From Mactromeris polynyma (taxonomy: Eukaryota > Mollusca > Bivalvia > Venerida > Mactridae): DNA of 64,000 nucleotides. Where the stretch lies: positions 434,001 to 498,000 of the forward strand of contig JASFXZ010000008.1 in NCBI GenBank assembly GCA_032209605.1, written 5' to 3'. Both the position numbers and the translations under genes were made by a program. Positions 45,971-58,765 of the stretch are shown in pieces. Position 1 is the first letter of the stretch; each line of letters opens with the position of its first letter. The notes below the pieces were generated by a model. It did not search any database, was not told the DNA's origin, and was given only the letters and a program-made list of their open reading frames with translations.

Positions 45971-47057
45971 TTGTTCTATTTGTTATATTATACAGAATTT
46001 TAATGGATATTTCAATTAAAATTCTCTTCCTCTGAGATTCTGTAAAACAAAAAATCGTTCATAAGATTGCAGATAGCCGACCAATAACTTAACACAGTAT
46101 ATTTATAGCCCACAAAGCAGGTGCGAGCAGGTTTTTACGAACTGTTTATTAGCCGTGTTCGAGTGGAAAGTCCGGATCCTTCAGAAGTTTGATATCTTTA
46201 AGCGCTTGCTGGTACTCTTGAAATAATTGCGTACAGCAAAGTGTAGACGCTTAAACTGTCATACAACCATTAAAATGAAGATTTCGATGGAAATATCTTG
46301 GGTACAGTTTCTTGTTAGAAACATTTAAACAGGATCAATTTGGAGTCTTTATCTGTTTCTGCTATCATCAGTTACATCGTTATTGTTGCTTAATCTCTAT
46401 TCGTACCATGAATATGAATGTTTATTTTTTGCTTTTAATATCTTTGACAATAAACTGACAATAAAATCCGCGTGTTTAACTAGTACGCTTATCGGACAGA
46501 TATATTTGTCTGATAGTTAGATACTTGCAACAATGTTCTAGGAATGTTATTTTAAAACGCTCATAGCAGTATAAACAGATAAATAAGACTGCTAGAATTA
46601 GCTAGCAAAAGTGGCATAAACTTTATTTGTTCTATGGGTTCTATGGGTTCTGATAAGTTTAAAGTGCACTTAGCCTATCAATGATTTGGAGTTAAATTAG
46701 TCAAGGTTTTGGGCGCCATTTTATTTTGGTGGTTGCTTTGAAAATATGAACGTAAAGGATCGCTATCTTGTCATAAAATTATGTTTTGGTCAAAGAACTG
46801 AGGTAAACTCTAATGTTCGTAATAAACAATCCTACGTTTATTGTTGATCGATCCGACCATAAGCTCACAGGGGCGCGTGCACGCATGTGGATCAATAAGT
46901 CGTAAACTGGCGGGGCACATGGTGCATGTTAACGACATTAATTAGAATTTATACATTTTTGAGATTAGGCATACAATCGTTGGCACTTAGCATTACATAG
47001 CAACTTTAAAGCTTTTTGACACGCAAGGTTTAGCGCATCTTGAAAAATACTAATGTG

Positions 47058-47119
47058 TAACAAGAAATATCTTTAAAAAAGATGGTCGGCGCAACTTGAA
47101 GTTTGCAAATTTGTTGCAA
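47058..47119 (+). repeat. 'aagatggtcggcgcaa' repeat, copy 2
   Basis: 'caagaaatatctttaaaaaa' then 'gatggtcggcgcaacttgaa' then 'tttgttgcaa'. It is the partner of 42838-42900. Confidence 0.65.
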
Positions 47120-48941
47120 TCTGAAGACATGTAAGGGGAGATCACTGCGTATGAGACTGCATCAATCGTAACTACTCGGCGGTATTCGGCAGAGCCAATA
47201 ATGCCGAGGTGTTCCGAATGAGACTGCATAATAAATAGCCTGTGGTCATGGCTCACTGATTGCTAACGCTGTCAATATTCAGTACCGACGCGGAACAATA
47301 GTAGGGTTGGCCAGAATTCCAGGCTACACAATAAATAACTCCGTAGTGTGATTACTCATAGACACAGTATAGTCTGTTTCAATATAGTTCAACATTACTT
47401 ATTGCATAAGTCGTGAACTCACACATCCATGTTAATAAACTTGTTACATAACGATTTATCTGATTAAAACAATATAAATGTTCGCGACTGGTACATGAAA
47501 CCAAGAAGGTCTTCTTAATTCCAACACCGGAATATTTTTTACTTAGATCTACATCAGTTGCATAAAATATGTATTGCCGCTTTGATCTCAGCAGGAGAAT
47601 GCTAAATAACCAACAATTATCATAAGAACGTTCACATTAAAGACAAACCAAATGTGGACATTAATTTAATGCAGTGCTTGTTAAAAAGGTGCTGTGTTCT
47701 CTTTTGTAGCACCAACTAGCCAGACGTCATTAAAATAAATATTACCTGCTTATCTTCTGACAACCTTTAAAGCATCCTGGCTAAAAAAGTCAAGTTGTCA
47801 GTCTGAGTACTAGCCATTTGCTTCACTAGACCATATATATGCACCGATGTCATTGTTGGTTGATGCTTTCATTGCACATTATGCACAGACTGTAAGTATT
47901 CAATCATATTTCGATAGTTTTACATGTTGAAGTCGACTGTACTTTACAAATAGTAGAATTCTTCCATATGAGGTTTTCACCCAACTGACTTGCAAACGAT
48001 TAGTGTTTCTAAACAGATGCGCGTCGTCTACCATGAATGCTGTCAGTATAATCACGTTGGTGTGACTTGAATTCACAGTAACAAAATCAAAATTTTCTGT
48101 TTTATGAAAGATCTTTGAGGAAACGCTTTTATTGATGATAAACAAATAGATCAAGAAAAGCTGCGTAACGTCTGAATTACTGTATCTAGTGTACGCAATA
48201 GTCTTCATAGATGCAATGATAGGGTTGTCGATATAAGGTATATCAGTTTGTGCATTTCAATCATTTATTTCGTTACTCTTAATCTACTATCATTTTCCCA
48301 TTAATTACTATCTGTCATTTGCAGACAGGTGTACATGACATATGAAAAAGTAATTTGTGGCATTTGTCGGAAAGAAATTGATAGATGAAAAATATGTACA
48401 TTTATTTCTATATTTCTTATGGTTCTTGTTCTTTCATCATTATACGTTTTTTCAGGAAATTTCACTGAGTGCGTATTTTCGACCTAGGTCCATGAATTTA
48501 ATTTGATTCATTCTGACGAAAGTAACATGTTTACATGTATTTTATGACGGGCTCATTAAATTAACAATCTCTGTAGTTGAATTAAACGCGATGTTTTTTA
48601 TTGATATATGGCAATTGTTAACAAGGAACACTGGATAAAAATATGTACTGCTGATATCTGTTCGGATGTTGAACTCGAAAAAAACATTAATTTGATTTAT
48701 TCATGAGTTCTTCTTTGCTAATGGTTAACCGTCATATCTTGACTATTATGGACATCCGTTAGGGGTCTGCCGCCGCTGGCGGGTTTAAAAAGAGATAGAT
48801 TGTTAAGTCTCCCGAGCTACTCAAGAGAACTCAACAATGTGATAATAAATGTAAAAATACCTACAGAAACCCTAAACTTGTTGAGTATGTATATGGTGAG
48901 GAAAATATAAATGTTAGTGCTATTTAAAGAGAAAGTGTTGT

Positions 48942-49760
48942 CTAGGTAGCCAGTGCATCCTTAAAGGCCAATACCAAGTCAGCATTGACTACATGCACTG
49001 GTATTGAGTTCCAAACTGTGATGGTACAGGGAAAATGAGTATGTAACATAATCAGATGTTGTATGAGGTATTTGGGCTAAGTTGTGAAAATGACGGGATT
49101 GTCTGGTGTAGGGGGTGACATGTATAATGTATCGGGTTGATATCAACAAGCTGGTGATGGATATTGTAGAAAAGAATGAGGCGGCTGTTTTGTCTTCTTT
49201 CTAGAGTTTTCCAATTCGGTTGTTCCATCAAGTTGATGACTGTCCCTGGTGTCTTGTAATAATTGTTTGTCACAAATCTTGAAGCTCTTCATTGCACGCT
49301 TTCTAACTTCTGGATGTCTTTTTGCTGATTTACTGGGTCCCAAACGGATGAAGAATATTCATTCACTAGGTTTTGACTAGCTTTTGTTTTGATTTTATTA
49401 ATGTGAGGGGTCCATGAGATGTTCGATGTATATCTATACCAAGGCAAGTGGTGGCTTGGAAGACTGTAGACAGGGGATGGCTGTGTATGGTGTAGGTAGT
49501 TTGACGGCTTGTCTTGAATTTCTCGACTTTATTAAAACTATGCGTAGCATTTTGGCATGATTTAGATGGTACAATTCCTGTAGATAATGATTTATTAAAA
49601 ATTGATGAAGATAATGGAAGTTATCGCTTTAACACACTCTTTTAGAAACTTGGGTTTTATTTTACCTGGGCCTGCTGCCTTGTGAGGTTTGAGATCTATC
49701 AAGAGAGTTTAAACACACCTGTTCACATCAGTGATGTTAATGGCGGCCATATTAGGGTAT
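48942..49760 (-). pseudogene. LINE (Jockey/CR1-type) reverse-transcriptase 3' relic
   Basis: In shifting minus-strand frames one reads PGKIKPKFLKECVKAIT (RT start-like), then a CLGIDIHRTSHGPL block, EYSSSVWDPV, RASRFVTNNYYKTPGTVINL, NWKTLERRQNSRLILFYNIH and finally VWNSIPVHVVNADLVLAFKD with a stop near 48942. This order matches the C-terminal part of LINE ORF2 ('YASSVWDP', 'QRRAARFV--Y', 'L-W-TLE-RR---RL---YKI', 'WN-LP--VV-A-----FK--L'). Much of the catalytic core is deleted and several frameshifts are present. Confidence 0.85.
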
Positions 49761-51104
49761 GGACTTGATCCGAGATCAGGTAGCATTGATTTATCTGGTT
49801 TTATAAAAACTTATGAGAACTGGCGGTTGAGAATATTTGAGAATAGTGATTCGTATCAAATTAAATGTCTGAAAACCAGTGTTTAGCCATTTTCCTACCT
49901 CCCATATTTTAGTTTTAAGCTTCTTTTTTAAGTATAAACTGCAGACGACACCATCCTCAATTCTCACTCCTCGTTCAGCGCAAGAGAAGTTTCTCGCTTA
50001 TAGATGAAATTGAATACTTATCTAAACAGATTTGTCGTTATATAAGCATAATTAGAAACGAGCCGATGCATCCATGTTTTCGGATAATTACAGTATCCGA
50101 ATGTAAATGATGTCATTATCATTTGCATGCAGACAAAACCAATATTTCAAGACATCCTGTAATTGAAATTTGCTTACAGAATAAATAGCACTATAAAATA
50201 GAGACTATGATAGGTATACGTAGCGCTACATTTTGTCTACAAAAGAGCGCCGCTATACTACTTCCAACATTGTTTTCTGATTGCTAACAGTGACATCACA
50301 TGTTGCGTTTCTTGGGGGAAAAACGTCACTTACGGAGGAGATTGTAAAATATAGTGTTTCACAAAACAGTCCTTCGACTGCATCTATTAAACGTCAAGTA
50401 CTGCTTTTGTTCGCACTGATGACGCTATAAATGTGTTACGCCGTTCGTTCCACATAATCATACACCAAATTCATATTTTTTCTTGAATCGTAAGCTGTTG
50501 TTTCTTTGGAATTTATCACTGTGTGTCATTCAAAGAGCAACCAACAGCTTGTGTGTCTTTTACTTTGGACCAATAAATGAAAAACAATATTGACCATTTC
50601 CTAATCATGTAGTTGCTTTTCAAATCGTACCTTAAATTAGTTACATAAATACAACCAAAATATCAGTTGTTTAAAATGTTCTATCTATGTGCTTCGCGGT
50701 ATTGACTAATGTTTTGGAATTATGCAAATTCAAAGGATGATTATAACTTTGCTGTATTGAACCATCAGTCATTTCATTAAATATTTTTTTGGAACATTTT
50801 CATATTATGTTTTCATAACGGACATAATACCAGTATTGTTAAATCTGTACACGTTAGATTACATTGATTTAATAATTTAACGAGAATGTTTGAGCTCATG
50901 GGACTCTCATATCAAACCAGATCGTGAGAGAATTTCTTCTGATTTGCATCATGCCTTTTCGAACGAATTAAAACGAATTCCCCTGAATACATTCTTCTCT
51001 ACTCCATTTCTGAATGTCTTTGTGTTACTATGGTTGCATTTACGCGAGTGATAAATATGTTATGGTGAAATAAGACAATCGAATCGTTGGAATATACACA
51101 TACG

Positions 51105-51165
51105 AGTTTCAAGTTTCAAAGTTTATTGCGCAAAAAGGCCTCCGGCCCATACACATATAACAGGA
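51105..51165 (-). mobile_element. LINE/SINE 3' tail
   Basis: 'tttcaagtttcaaagtttat' then 'aaaggcctccggcccataca'. Read on the minus strand, this GGCC-hairpin followed by TTTGAAACTTGAAA-type repeats is the form of a CR1/L2-like LINE or SINE 3' end that I recall from molluscs. No coding part is attached. Confidence 0.4.
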
Positions 51166-52197
51166 TATATGTACATGTATAAACATTTAGATACGTGAGG
51201 TAGGTGTCAATGACATCAAACAAATCAATTTAAACATGACATAATATATGATATACTTTACAGGTTATCAACAAAACATGTATCATTTCAGTTGTATATT
51301 GCAAAGTATTGCTCTCGTTCCCTTGTGGCATAACACATGTACATAGCTAGGTTACGTACTACGTTAGTGTTTTGTTAAGACATTAAAATATAAAACATTT
51401 CACATAGAGTATATACTGCTGTTGAATTTTACGTGAACTGGAGAGTATCTGCTTAGGTCTGACATAGAATATAGGCTAAGACTCCGTACTTTAGTGTATT
51501 AAACATTAAGCAATGGTTTAGAAAAGATAACAAAGGTATAGTACAATGATTGAGAAAATCATCGCGTAAAACGACATTTTGTCTTTAATCACAAGAAAAT
51601 CCATGTATTTGGAACACTTAGTTCGGATAATAAATTCTTTTTCCCCGCATATTTGTCTTTATGAAATCAATATTTGTCTTTTCTGAGTAGTTAATATACG
51701 ACTGGTTTGTGCCTTCTCACCATAATGTGACTCTTGATGTATGTTCTCTTTAACCAGTGTCTGTATTATAATGACACGCGTGACACCCCATACCGTCATC
51801 CGTTAGTCAATAGCGATCATTTGTTGCAAAGTTGGATTTCGAGAGTTAGATTTCAGTATGGACAAATGAAGCGATGAACTTAATGCTTATCGGTTTGTTC
51901 AAAATTGTTAAGAATGAAAATAACATGTCGGAAATGAAGAGGATAGTCAACATGAAGCGACGGTGCCATTCAATATACAAATAAATATGACGGTGTGCCT
52001 GCCGGTCATAACGCCACACCAAGCTCGAACCATTACGTTGCTAGGTGTGGCATATTTATATGTGACTGTGACTGAGAAAATGGGGCCAAATGAGCAAAAT
52101 TTACTTTTTTTGTTTTCTGCATATTTTCAAAGTAGAATATCTGAAATGCATACTAACAAAATTTGGGAGTTCTATCTCCATACTTTCTTGGTAAAAA

Positions 52198-52311
52198 AAT
52201 GTTTTTGTATCATAGGGGTGCGAGTTATAACATCACTGATTCATTTAAAAAAAATGTTTTTGTATCATAGGGGTGCGAGTTATAACATCACTTATTCATT
52301 TAAAAAACTGT
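52198..52311 (+). repeat. Tandem duplication, two units of about 55 bp
   Basis: 'tttttgtatcataggggtgc' followed by 'gagttataacatcact-att' and 'catttaaaaaa' occurs twice in a row with one main substitution. Confidence 0.95.
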
Positions 52312-53989
52312 TTTTGATATAGTTTTCACATGTATCAAATTACACTTCCTGACCAACATGATCTAAAACATATTAATGTATAGTGTCCCTATCTTAACAA
52401 TATAAATCAATAAGACTAAAACTCTTCTAAAAAAGTACAAAAACATCGTTGCTATGGTGACAATTAATTAGAATTAGGAGTAGAAACCTTGAGTCTGATT
52501 GAAAAGTTATAATTATAGCATTGATAAACGCTACAGTCACTGTAATATTTCATACACAATAAATGAATAAATCAACTTGAGGACTGTTTCAATTATTTGT
52601 TAACATTAAGCATATAAATGATAATACATATGTACATAAAAACTGCACATTCAGTCAGTAGATTATTTGATCTTATACATGCAACACCCCATACAGATTG
52701 TGTATTACATGCAAAGTTGTTGTACAAATCAAATATCTATGTACAGGTTCAACTTGTCAACACCAAATTATAAATAAAAATATATAAACAATTCAACATT
52801 TTAGCATGTAACATATGTTCAGTATTTCTGATTCTCACACACCAGATACAACTAAAGGTTGTTGAAGGAAAAAAGCCTAGGGTGAAAGGCTTGACTAGCC
52901 ATTTTTAGAGTACTACCTATCGAGTTTTAATTCATGTTAGGACACACCCAACCCATGGAATTTTATTCCATTTATAACCACCAACATAAGAATTTTAATA
53001 TATGTGATAATTTTATTCCTGTCTGTTTAAACTGTTGATACATTCACAATTGTTATGCATGTTGCATACCACGAACGTTATCATGGTGCAATTATCATTG
53101 TACAGTGCCTCGGATGTTCGTAAGGCACTACTTTCTGAAATACCATTCGATTATCATGTAAACAATATGGCGGCGTGAACGCTGGAGTGCTGATTAAACG
53201 GGCTTAGAATCACATATTTAAGCTATATGAAGACTGGAATATTTGAGTTTTTAACTAGATATGACAACGATAATCCATTTCTTATGCGAATTTATTGAAG
53301 TTTTTATCCGTTCTACGAGAAATTTTGTTTGACCGTACAAAATGTCGAATTTTGCCACATTGTGCTCCGCCTGACATACACTAGTTGTACGAAAATATCC
53401 GAGAGCTGTCGAGAATGGGTGCATGATGTTAATGTTAGATCTCGGTCAAGACAATCAGAACACTTTTGACATTTAAATTTACAAATTGTTCAGCTTGGTC
53501 TTATTCTAAAGAAAACGAAACTACTACAACCAAAATTGAAATATATTTTTGCCAAAACGAAGATAAATTATACCCCCTACCTATAAAATAAAAATAGCAA
53601 GTAGATCCTACCCTCCAATGCATATTTTCCTGGATTTTTACTTACTGTATAAGAATATTGCAGTCATAAGCCATCATGTTAATATGTAAGGAATTTAAAT
53701 GGAAGTCCTACAGACAATAGTCATATTCGTGTACATACACTGAACACATTTCTAAACGTCCATGTATTAAAATACAAATTTCAGAAAAAGGTTTCATATG
53801 TCGCCTTAAAATTTGGCATGATATTATACAGACGTTCACAAAGATAATACCTAATATCGTCATGGTTGACCTCGCTTGACGGCGAGTACGATTATGAACT
53901 TTTGGCTCGAGGATCACGTGCACTGTGTAGTAAGCGATAAATTTCATTCCAATGCAATCCACGTTGTATGTCCAACACGAAAAACAGAA

Positions 53990-54082
53990 AAGATAGCGAG
54001 AATGACCACTGAAGAACGCGCGAGGGCCGTCTGTATAATTGATGTTGGTACTCCGATTCGACAGGTATGGCTAACTTTATAA
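53990..54082 (+). pseudogene. Possible Tc1/mariner transposase N-terminal scrap
   Basis: The frame MTTEERARAVCIIDVGTPIR then QV resembles the first helices of Tc1-type transposases ('M--EERARA--ML-AG---RQVA'). It breaks off after RQV at a 'caggtatgg' that could be a splice donor. Only about 24 residues match, so this is tentative. Confidence 0.35.
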
Positions 54083-54249
54083 ATTTAAATAGAATTTTGA
54101 AAATAATTATAACAATATATAATATTTGTATTACTGACCACTTTTTATTAACATATTTTGGTTAGATACATTTACACTGATCAAATAAACAAAGTTTAAA
54201 GGAAAACTCTGCGTTAGAATAAAATGGCATTATTGTAGGATACGCCTTT

Positions 54250-54420
54250 ATTGAAAGATGCAACACTTGAGGTACCGAGAAGTTCAATGTCACAGTTATA
54301 GGTTCCATGACGTTCAATGTAACAGTTAAAGGTTCCAAGGTCACAGTTGTATGTTCCGCGAAGTTCAAGTTCACATTTATAGGTTCCGTGACATTCAAGG
54401 TCACAGTTATATGTTATATA
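54250..54420 (+). repeat. Degenerate tandem repeat of about 30 bp
   Basis: Repeated variants of 'aggttccatgacgttcaatg' and 'tcacagttatatgttcc' occur about five times with substitutions. The matching minus frame of 80 codons (PITVTLN-like repeats) is a by-product. Confidence 0.7.
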
Positions 54421-54854
54421 AAATCATGTAATGCTGGCAAGTACCTATATTAAAATATCTTTTTTTTTACTTTCAGGGTATAAACTTGTGAGCCACGTAA
54501 GCCTATGAACCGCGGATTTCTATGAGCTGTGTAATGCTATGTTACATATGAACCAGTAAACATAATTCTATGAACTTTGTTATTCTATGAATCGTGTCAC
54601 ATATTATGTGAATAAGTGTGAGAATATTAGGGTAAGATTTGTCCTGTATGGACTAACATGGTCGTTCTACGTGGATCTAACACTTTATATATATACACAG
54701 ATAATTTGAGGATCGAATCTACTGCTCCTACATACATGGCCAGTTGGAGAACGAGAGAGAGTTTCAGAGGAAGAGGAGAGGGATTCTTTTTTGGAGTTGA
54801 GGACAGTTGTGTACATGTGTGTAATGTTTAGGACATTTGTGTAAAAACGTGCAA

Positions 54855-55149
54855 GTTTGAATAGGACAGTTTTCGAGTAAAATTTGGTAAACATTGTGAC
54901 TGTGATTATTTATTTTGAATTATGTGATTTCATTGGTGCTAATGGAGTGATATTGCCATACAGTCAGCAGACATGTGAGTACAAATATATTGATAGATAA
55001 ACATAAACTCCAGTTACAATTTATGCATAATACTCGTATATGTATATGTTTTTAGTGCAACTGTAGCAATTGTAATGTTATTTTGTTATAATTGCTTACA
55101 GTAACTGCAGTTTGTGTTAATTATAAATGGATAACATATATTTCATTGT
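54855..55149 (+). repeat. 295-bp direct duplication, copy 1
   Basis: It aligns end to end with 57501-57795, and both are 295 bp. Shared blocks include 'tgatttcattggtgctaa' against 'tgacttcattggtgctaa', 'tttgttataattgcttacag' and 'taactgcagtttgtgttaat'. A further short match follows at 55326-55380 with 58009-58063. Confidence 0.9.
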
Positions 55150-55154
55150 GTATT

Positions 55155-55313
55155 CAGTCGGACCTCGTTTACGAAAACTTGGTATTACCCTAAATAAATA
55201 TAAGTCCCGATGTATCTTATTATATTCGTCGAATGGAAATGGTTTATTCGAATCCATGTATTATTCCGGATAATTTCCGGACCAGAATAATTCGAATGAA
55301 CCAGGTTCGACTG
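55155..55313. mobile_element. 159-bp CAGTCG-type MITE
   Basis: It begins 'cagtcggacctcgtttacga' and ends 'aaccaggttcgactg', with 11 bp of terminal inverted repeat (one mismatch). It is present in copy 1 of the 295-bp duplication region and absent from copy 2, so it probably arrived after the duplication. The left flank reads TT and the right TA, so the target duplication is not clear. Confidence 0.65.
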
Positions 55314-56082
55314 TATATCGTTAGAATATTAGAGAGTTCACTTTTGCATAATCATACTAACATCACATTTAGTTGGTGGCGGTATTCTGTTGCCTATTTC
55401 CTATCTTTCCTGTCTGTAAACTTATCTTTTAAATACAGTTCTTCCATTTAAATTTTTAAAAATTGGAAAATGCCGAGCTGAAAGTCGCTTTTGAGGTAGT
55501 TTTATGAAAAAAGAGCCAATTATCTTTTTTCATTATAAATGTTCGCTTTGTCATTCGAATTCTTATTTGATCCTCATATTTTAAGTTATTTTTTTAGTAA
55601 TATACGGGTTTGCAATATAGTCTGACTCTGAAACGATATCATTTATCTGCGTAGATTGCTGGAGGTGTAAATCATATCTAGATAAACCTTTAACCGATAC
55701 ACATTGACGCTCATTGGTAGTATACAAGTATATATAGTCCGTTTTTTACTTACTTGAGAACGGTTGTTAACAAATTTTGAGGTGGTCAGCTAATGAAAAC
55801 TTGTTTTGGAAGAGATTGGCCAATAAACATTGTGTGCACACTAATGGCATTCTCAAGTAATTTTGAATCGACTTTTTATATACTGACGAGAATAAGATTC
55901 GCCTCATTCTAACTCATTGTATAATATTTTGTTAACTGTGATTCAAAATTAGAAAAGAACAATTCCATTCGCAAATTTGATCTTTAAAGAGATTGACTAT
56001 TAATTAGACAGCATTTCATGGACACCTTATGCTTCAAATCTTGAATTTAAATTGACTGGTCAGAGCAATTTCACTGACACAA

Positions 56083-56960
56083 TCAGTAGTGCGTGTGGCC
56101 ACCTCTACTGGCAACCACAGCAGCAAGACGTCGCCTCTTGAAACCGCACAAGTTACTTAGCAGATACCGTAGGATTCTGGCCCACTCCTGGTGGAGCGCT
56201 GCTGTCAGTTCCTGGACGTTGACGTAACCGCCGCCCAAGGTAATCCCAGGCGTGTTCAATCGGATTGCAACGCCGGTCAAGGCAAGACGTCAATGTTGCT
56301 GGTCTGTAAAAAGTTCGTGGTGACACGTGCTACATGAGGTCGCGCGTTGTCATGCTGGAAGGCCAGGCCTTGACGTTGGTGGGACATAGGGACGTCCACA
56401 TAACTCCGCTCCCACCTTAACAGTTGTGTTGCAGAACGCAATTGTTTAGCGTAGCGTTCATGACGTCGTTTGTAAACACGGATACGTCCGTCGGCGTTCG
56501 ACAAGTTGAAACGTGACTCGTCACTAAACACTTCGTTCAGCCAACGCTGACTGCGATGGTTGCGAGCTCAAATAAGTTAGTGACGATGACGTCGCGTAAG
56601 AACTAGACCGCGGTAGGGCCTGCGACATCTTATTCCCCTTACTCTAAGCCGATTTCTGACTCTATGTCGACTTACAGGGCGTTCACAATTACCTACCACT
56701 AAACGTTCCGTGGATTCAGCCTTCACAAATCTGTCATGCAGATGGCGTTGACTTATGTAATTATCCTGCCGTACTGACGTTACACGCGGTCTACCTGAAC
56801 GTGGCCTATCGGCAAACGTTCCCGTGTCTCTGACACGACGAACGAGACGTAATATTGTCGAACGAGAGACGTTAAAACGTCTAGCGACTTGTTCTTGCGT
56901 TCGCCCAAATTTAAGCATGGCCAAAACTCGGACCCTCTCTTAAAAATTTAGCCTCGGCAT
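56083..56960 (-). pseudogene. Inactive Tc1/mariner-like transposase
   Basis: It runs from an ATG at 56960 to a stop at 56083. Visible parts are FGRTQEQVARRFNVSRST (HTH), TGTFADRPRSGRPRVTS (second HTH linker), RSQRWLNEVFSDESRF (first catalytic Asp), LAFQHDNARPHVARV (second Asp) and, after a frame change, NPIEHAWDYLG (third acidic residue, DD34E-like spacing). Stops occur near codon 7 and between RHRH and the DESRF block. A deletion lies between the GRIRVYKRR and VPMSHQRQGL segments, and another deletion with frameshift comes before NPIEH. I saw no convincing terminal inverted repeats. The related 35674-35886 fragment lacks everything before NPIEH. Confidence 0.93.
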
Positions 56961-57367
56961 TATCAGATACTGGATAATTGTCAGAAAAACTCTATGTACC
57001 TGTGTAAAATGCACTCGATAAAACCACATGGTTGACACGCACCGATTGCACGTGTAAATCGGGAGCAGTTACAAGCATTTAACTATGGGCTGAATAAAAT
57101 CGTACGTGTTTCGGTTGGTTGGATTTGTCGGTCAGAGTACATGTACATATCTGACGTTTCCCCCAAAGTTAAACTTGGTAACGAAATTAACGCCAATTTT
57201 CGACGAGGCGTTTTTTTCGTCAGTATATTTACCAGAGAACGGTCACAAAAATAAATTATGAAGTGGTTATATTGGGCAAATATTGACCAGTATAGTCCTT
57301 TTATGTTTTATATTTACCTTCGAACGGTTATAAACAAATGTTTAGGTACAAACGATCAAAGATTAAG

Positions 57368-57520
57368 ACATTCTTGTAGGTCCGTGCAATGTATGAAGAG
57401 TATGACATTTGTGTATTTGCGTGCAATGTTTGAAGATAAGTCAGTTGTGTACATCCGTGCAATGCTTGAACATTAGGACATTTGTGTACATTCGAGCAAT
57501 GTTTGAAGATAAGGACAGTT
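57368..57520 (+). repeat. 37-bp-type degenerate tandem repeat
   Basis: About four units of 'gacatttgtgtacat' plus 'cgtgcaatgtttgaagataa' occur with substitutions. Sparse related units lie at 54800-54860 and 58270-58310, so the motif borders both duplicated segments. Confidence 0.7.
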
Positions 57521-57795
57521 GACGAGTGAATTTGGTAAAGATTGTGGCAGTTATTATCTACTTCGAATGTTGTGACTTCATTGGTGCTAACAGGTTGATT
57601 TTGGCATACAGTCAACAGACACGTGAGTACACATAATTTGATAGATAAACATAAATTGCAGTTACAATTTATGTATAATACGTGTATGTATATCATTTCA
57701 GTGCAATTTTAGCAATTTTAATGTTATTTTGTTATAACGCCTTACAGTAACTGCAGTTTGTGTTATTTTTAAATGGATAACATGTATTTCATTGT
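57501..57795 (+). repeat. 295-bp direct duplication, copy 2
   Basis: This is the partner of 54855-55149, 2646 bp downstream in the same orientation. Together they flank the dead transposase. Confidence 0.9.
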
Positions 57796-58089
57796 AAATA
57801 TACTCAGTACATTTACAACGCACAGTTTGAGACCTGCGAACTATTTGTAAAGCGTTATTTTATTGCATTTTGAAACTTATTTTATATGAAAATACCAAAT
57901 ATTTGCTCGTATATGTTGGATATAAACATGAAATAATACAATGTATAGTTATTTGTTAGTTTCTCTATGTACGTCCACATATGTACTGAATATATATATA
58001 TTGTTTGAATATTAGAGATTTCACTTTTGCATGATTTAACAACATAACATTTAGTTGGTGATTTAGATTAAGACATTTTTGTATATCTG

Positions 58090-58270
58090 TGCTATGTTTG
58101 AATATTTTGCTATGTTTGAAGATTATGCTATGTTTGAAGATTATGCTATGTTTGAAGATTTTGCTATGTTTGAAGATTATGCTATGTTTGAAGATTATGC
58201 TATGTTTGAAGATTATTCTATGTTTGAAGATTATGCTATGTTTGAAGATTATGCTATGTTTGAAGATTAA
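58090..58270 (+). repeat. 18-bp tandem array, about ten units
   Basis: The unit is 'gctatgtttgaagattat'. Variants carry 'ttttgctatg' or 'attctatg'. The motif is the end of the neighbouring 37-bp unit ('gcaatgtttgaagataa') with one change. Open frames on both strands arise because 18 is a multiple of three. Confidence 0.95.
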
Positions 58271-58765
58271 GATATTTGTGTACACCTGTGCTATGTTTGA
58301 AGCTTAGGACACACAATAATATAAATATAATATAATATAGGATGCACATAACGTAATAAGATGATATAAAGATGTATCTATATAAAATATAAAAAGTCAA
58401 AATATAAGTTTAAAGGTACATCATATAACGATATACGGACATAACATACAAATGTTTACACAGCATTTATAGAACTTGGCTTGAACATAAAAACAAATAA
58501 CAGTTCATTGTCTTCTGAATATGAGTAACGTATTGTTTGGACAGAGTATTTACTTAGCATGTAGATATATAATCATATCTCAATCTCACGAAAGTATGTT
58601 GACAAAATAAATTAAAATAAAGTTATTTGTCATCTGTCACGTGACTTTATAGTAAAGCTACCAACGAACAAACTGGACCCCCTTTGAAACGGATAAACTT
58701 GGAACCAGGGGGAATATCCGGCTTAACGTGATTTCGCCAGTTCGTGTTTGCGTACTTCAGAGGTC

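Larger units (their letters stand above)
44791..48941. other. No gene recognised
   Basis: It contains the hairpin at 45904-45970, the second 'gatggtcggcgca' repeat at 47058, and a segment near 46125-46165 resembling 1890-1940. Open frames of up to 102 codons look random. Confidence 0.5.
49761..53985. other. No gene recognised
   Basis: The sequence is AT-rich. The only recognisable items are the LINE/SINE tail near 51105 and the tandem duplication at 52198. 'aacaatatggcggcgtgaac' near 53164 resembles a start or YY1-type context, but no coding frame follows it. Confidence 0.45.

Noticed and set aside
55745..57235. Possible terminal inverted repeats of the Tc1-like relic ('gagaacggtt' near 55755 and 'gagaacggtc' near 57236)
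   Set aside because: The two stretches are in direct, not inverted, orientation, and a third similar one lies at 57320, so they are not transposon ends.
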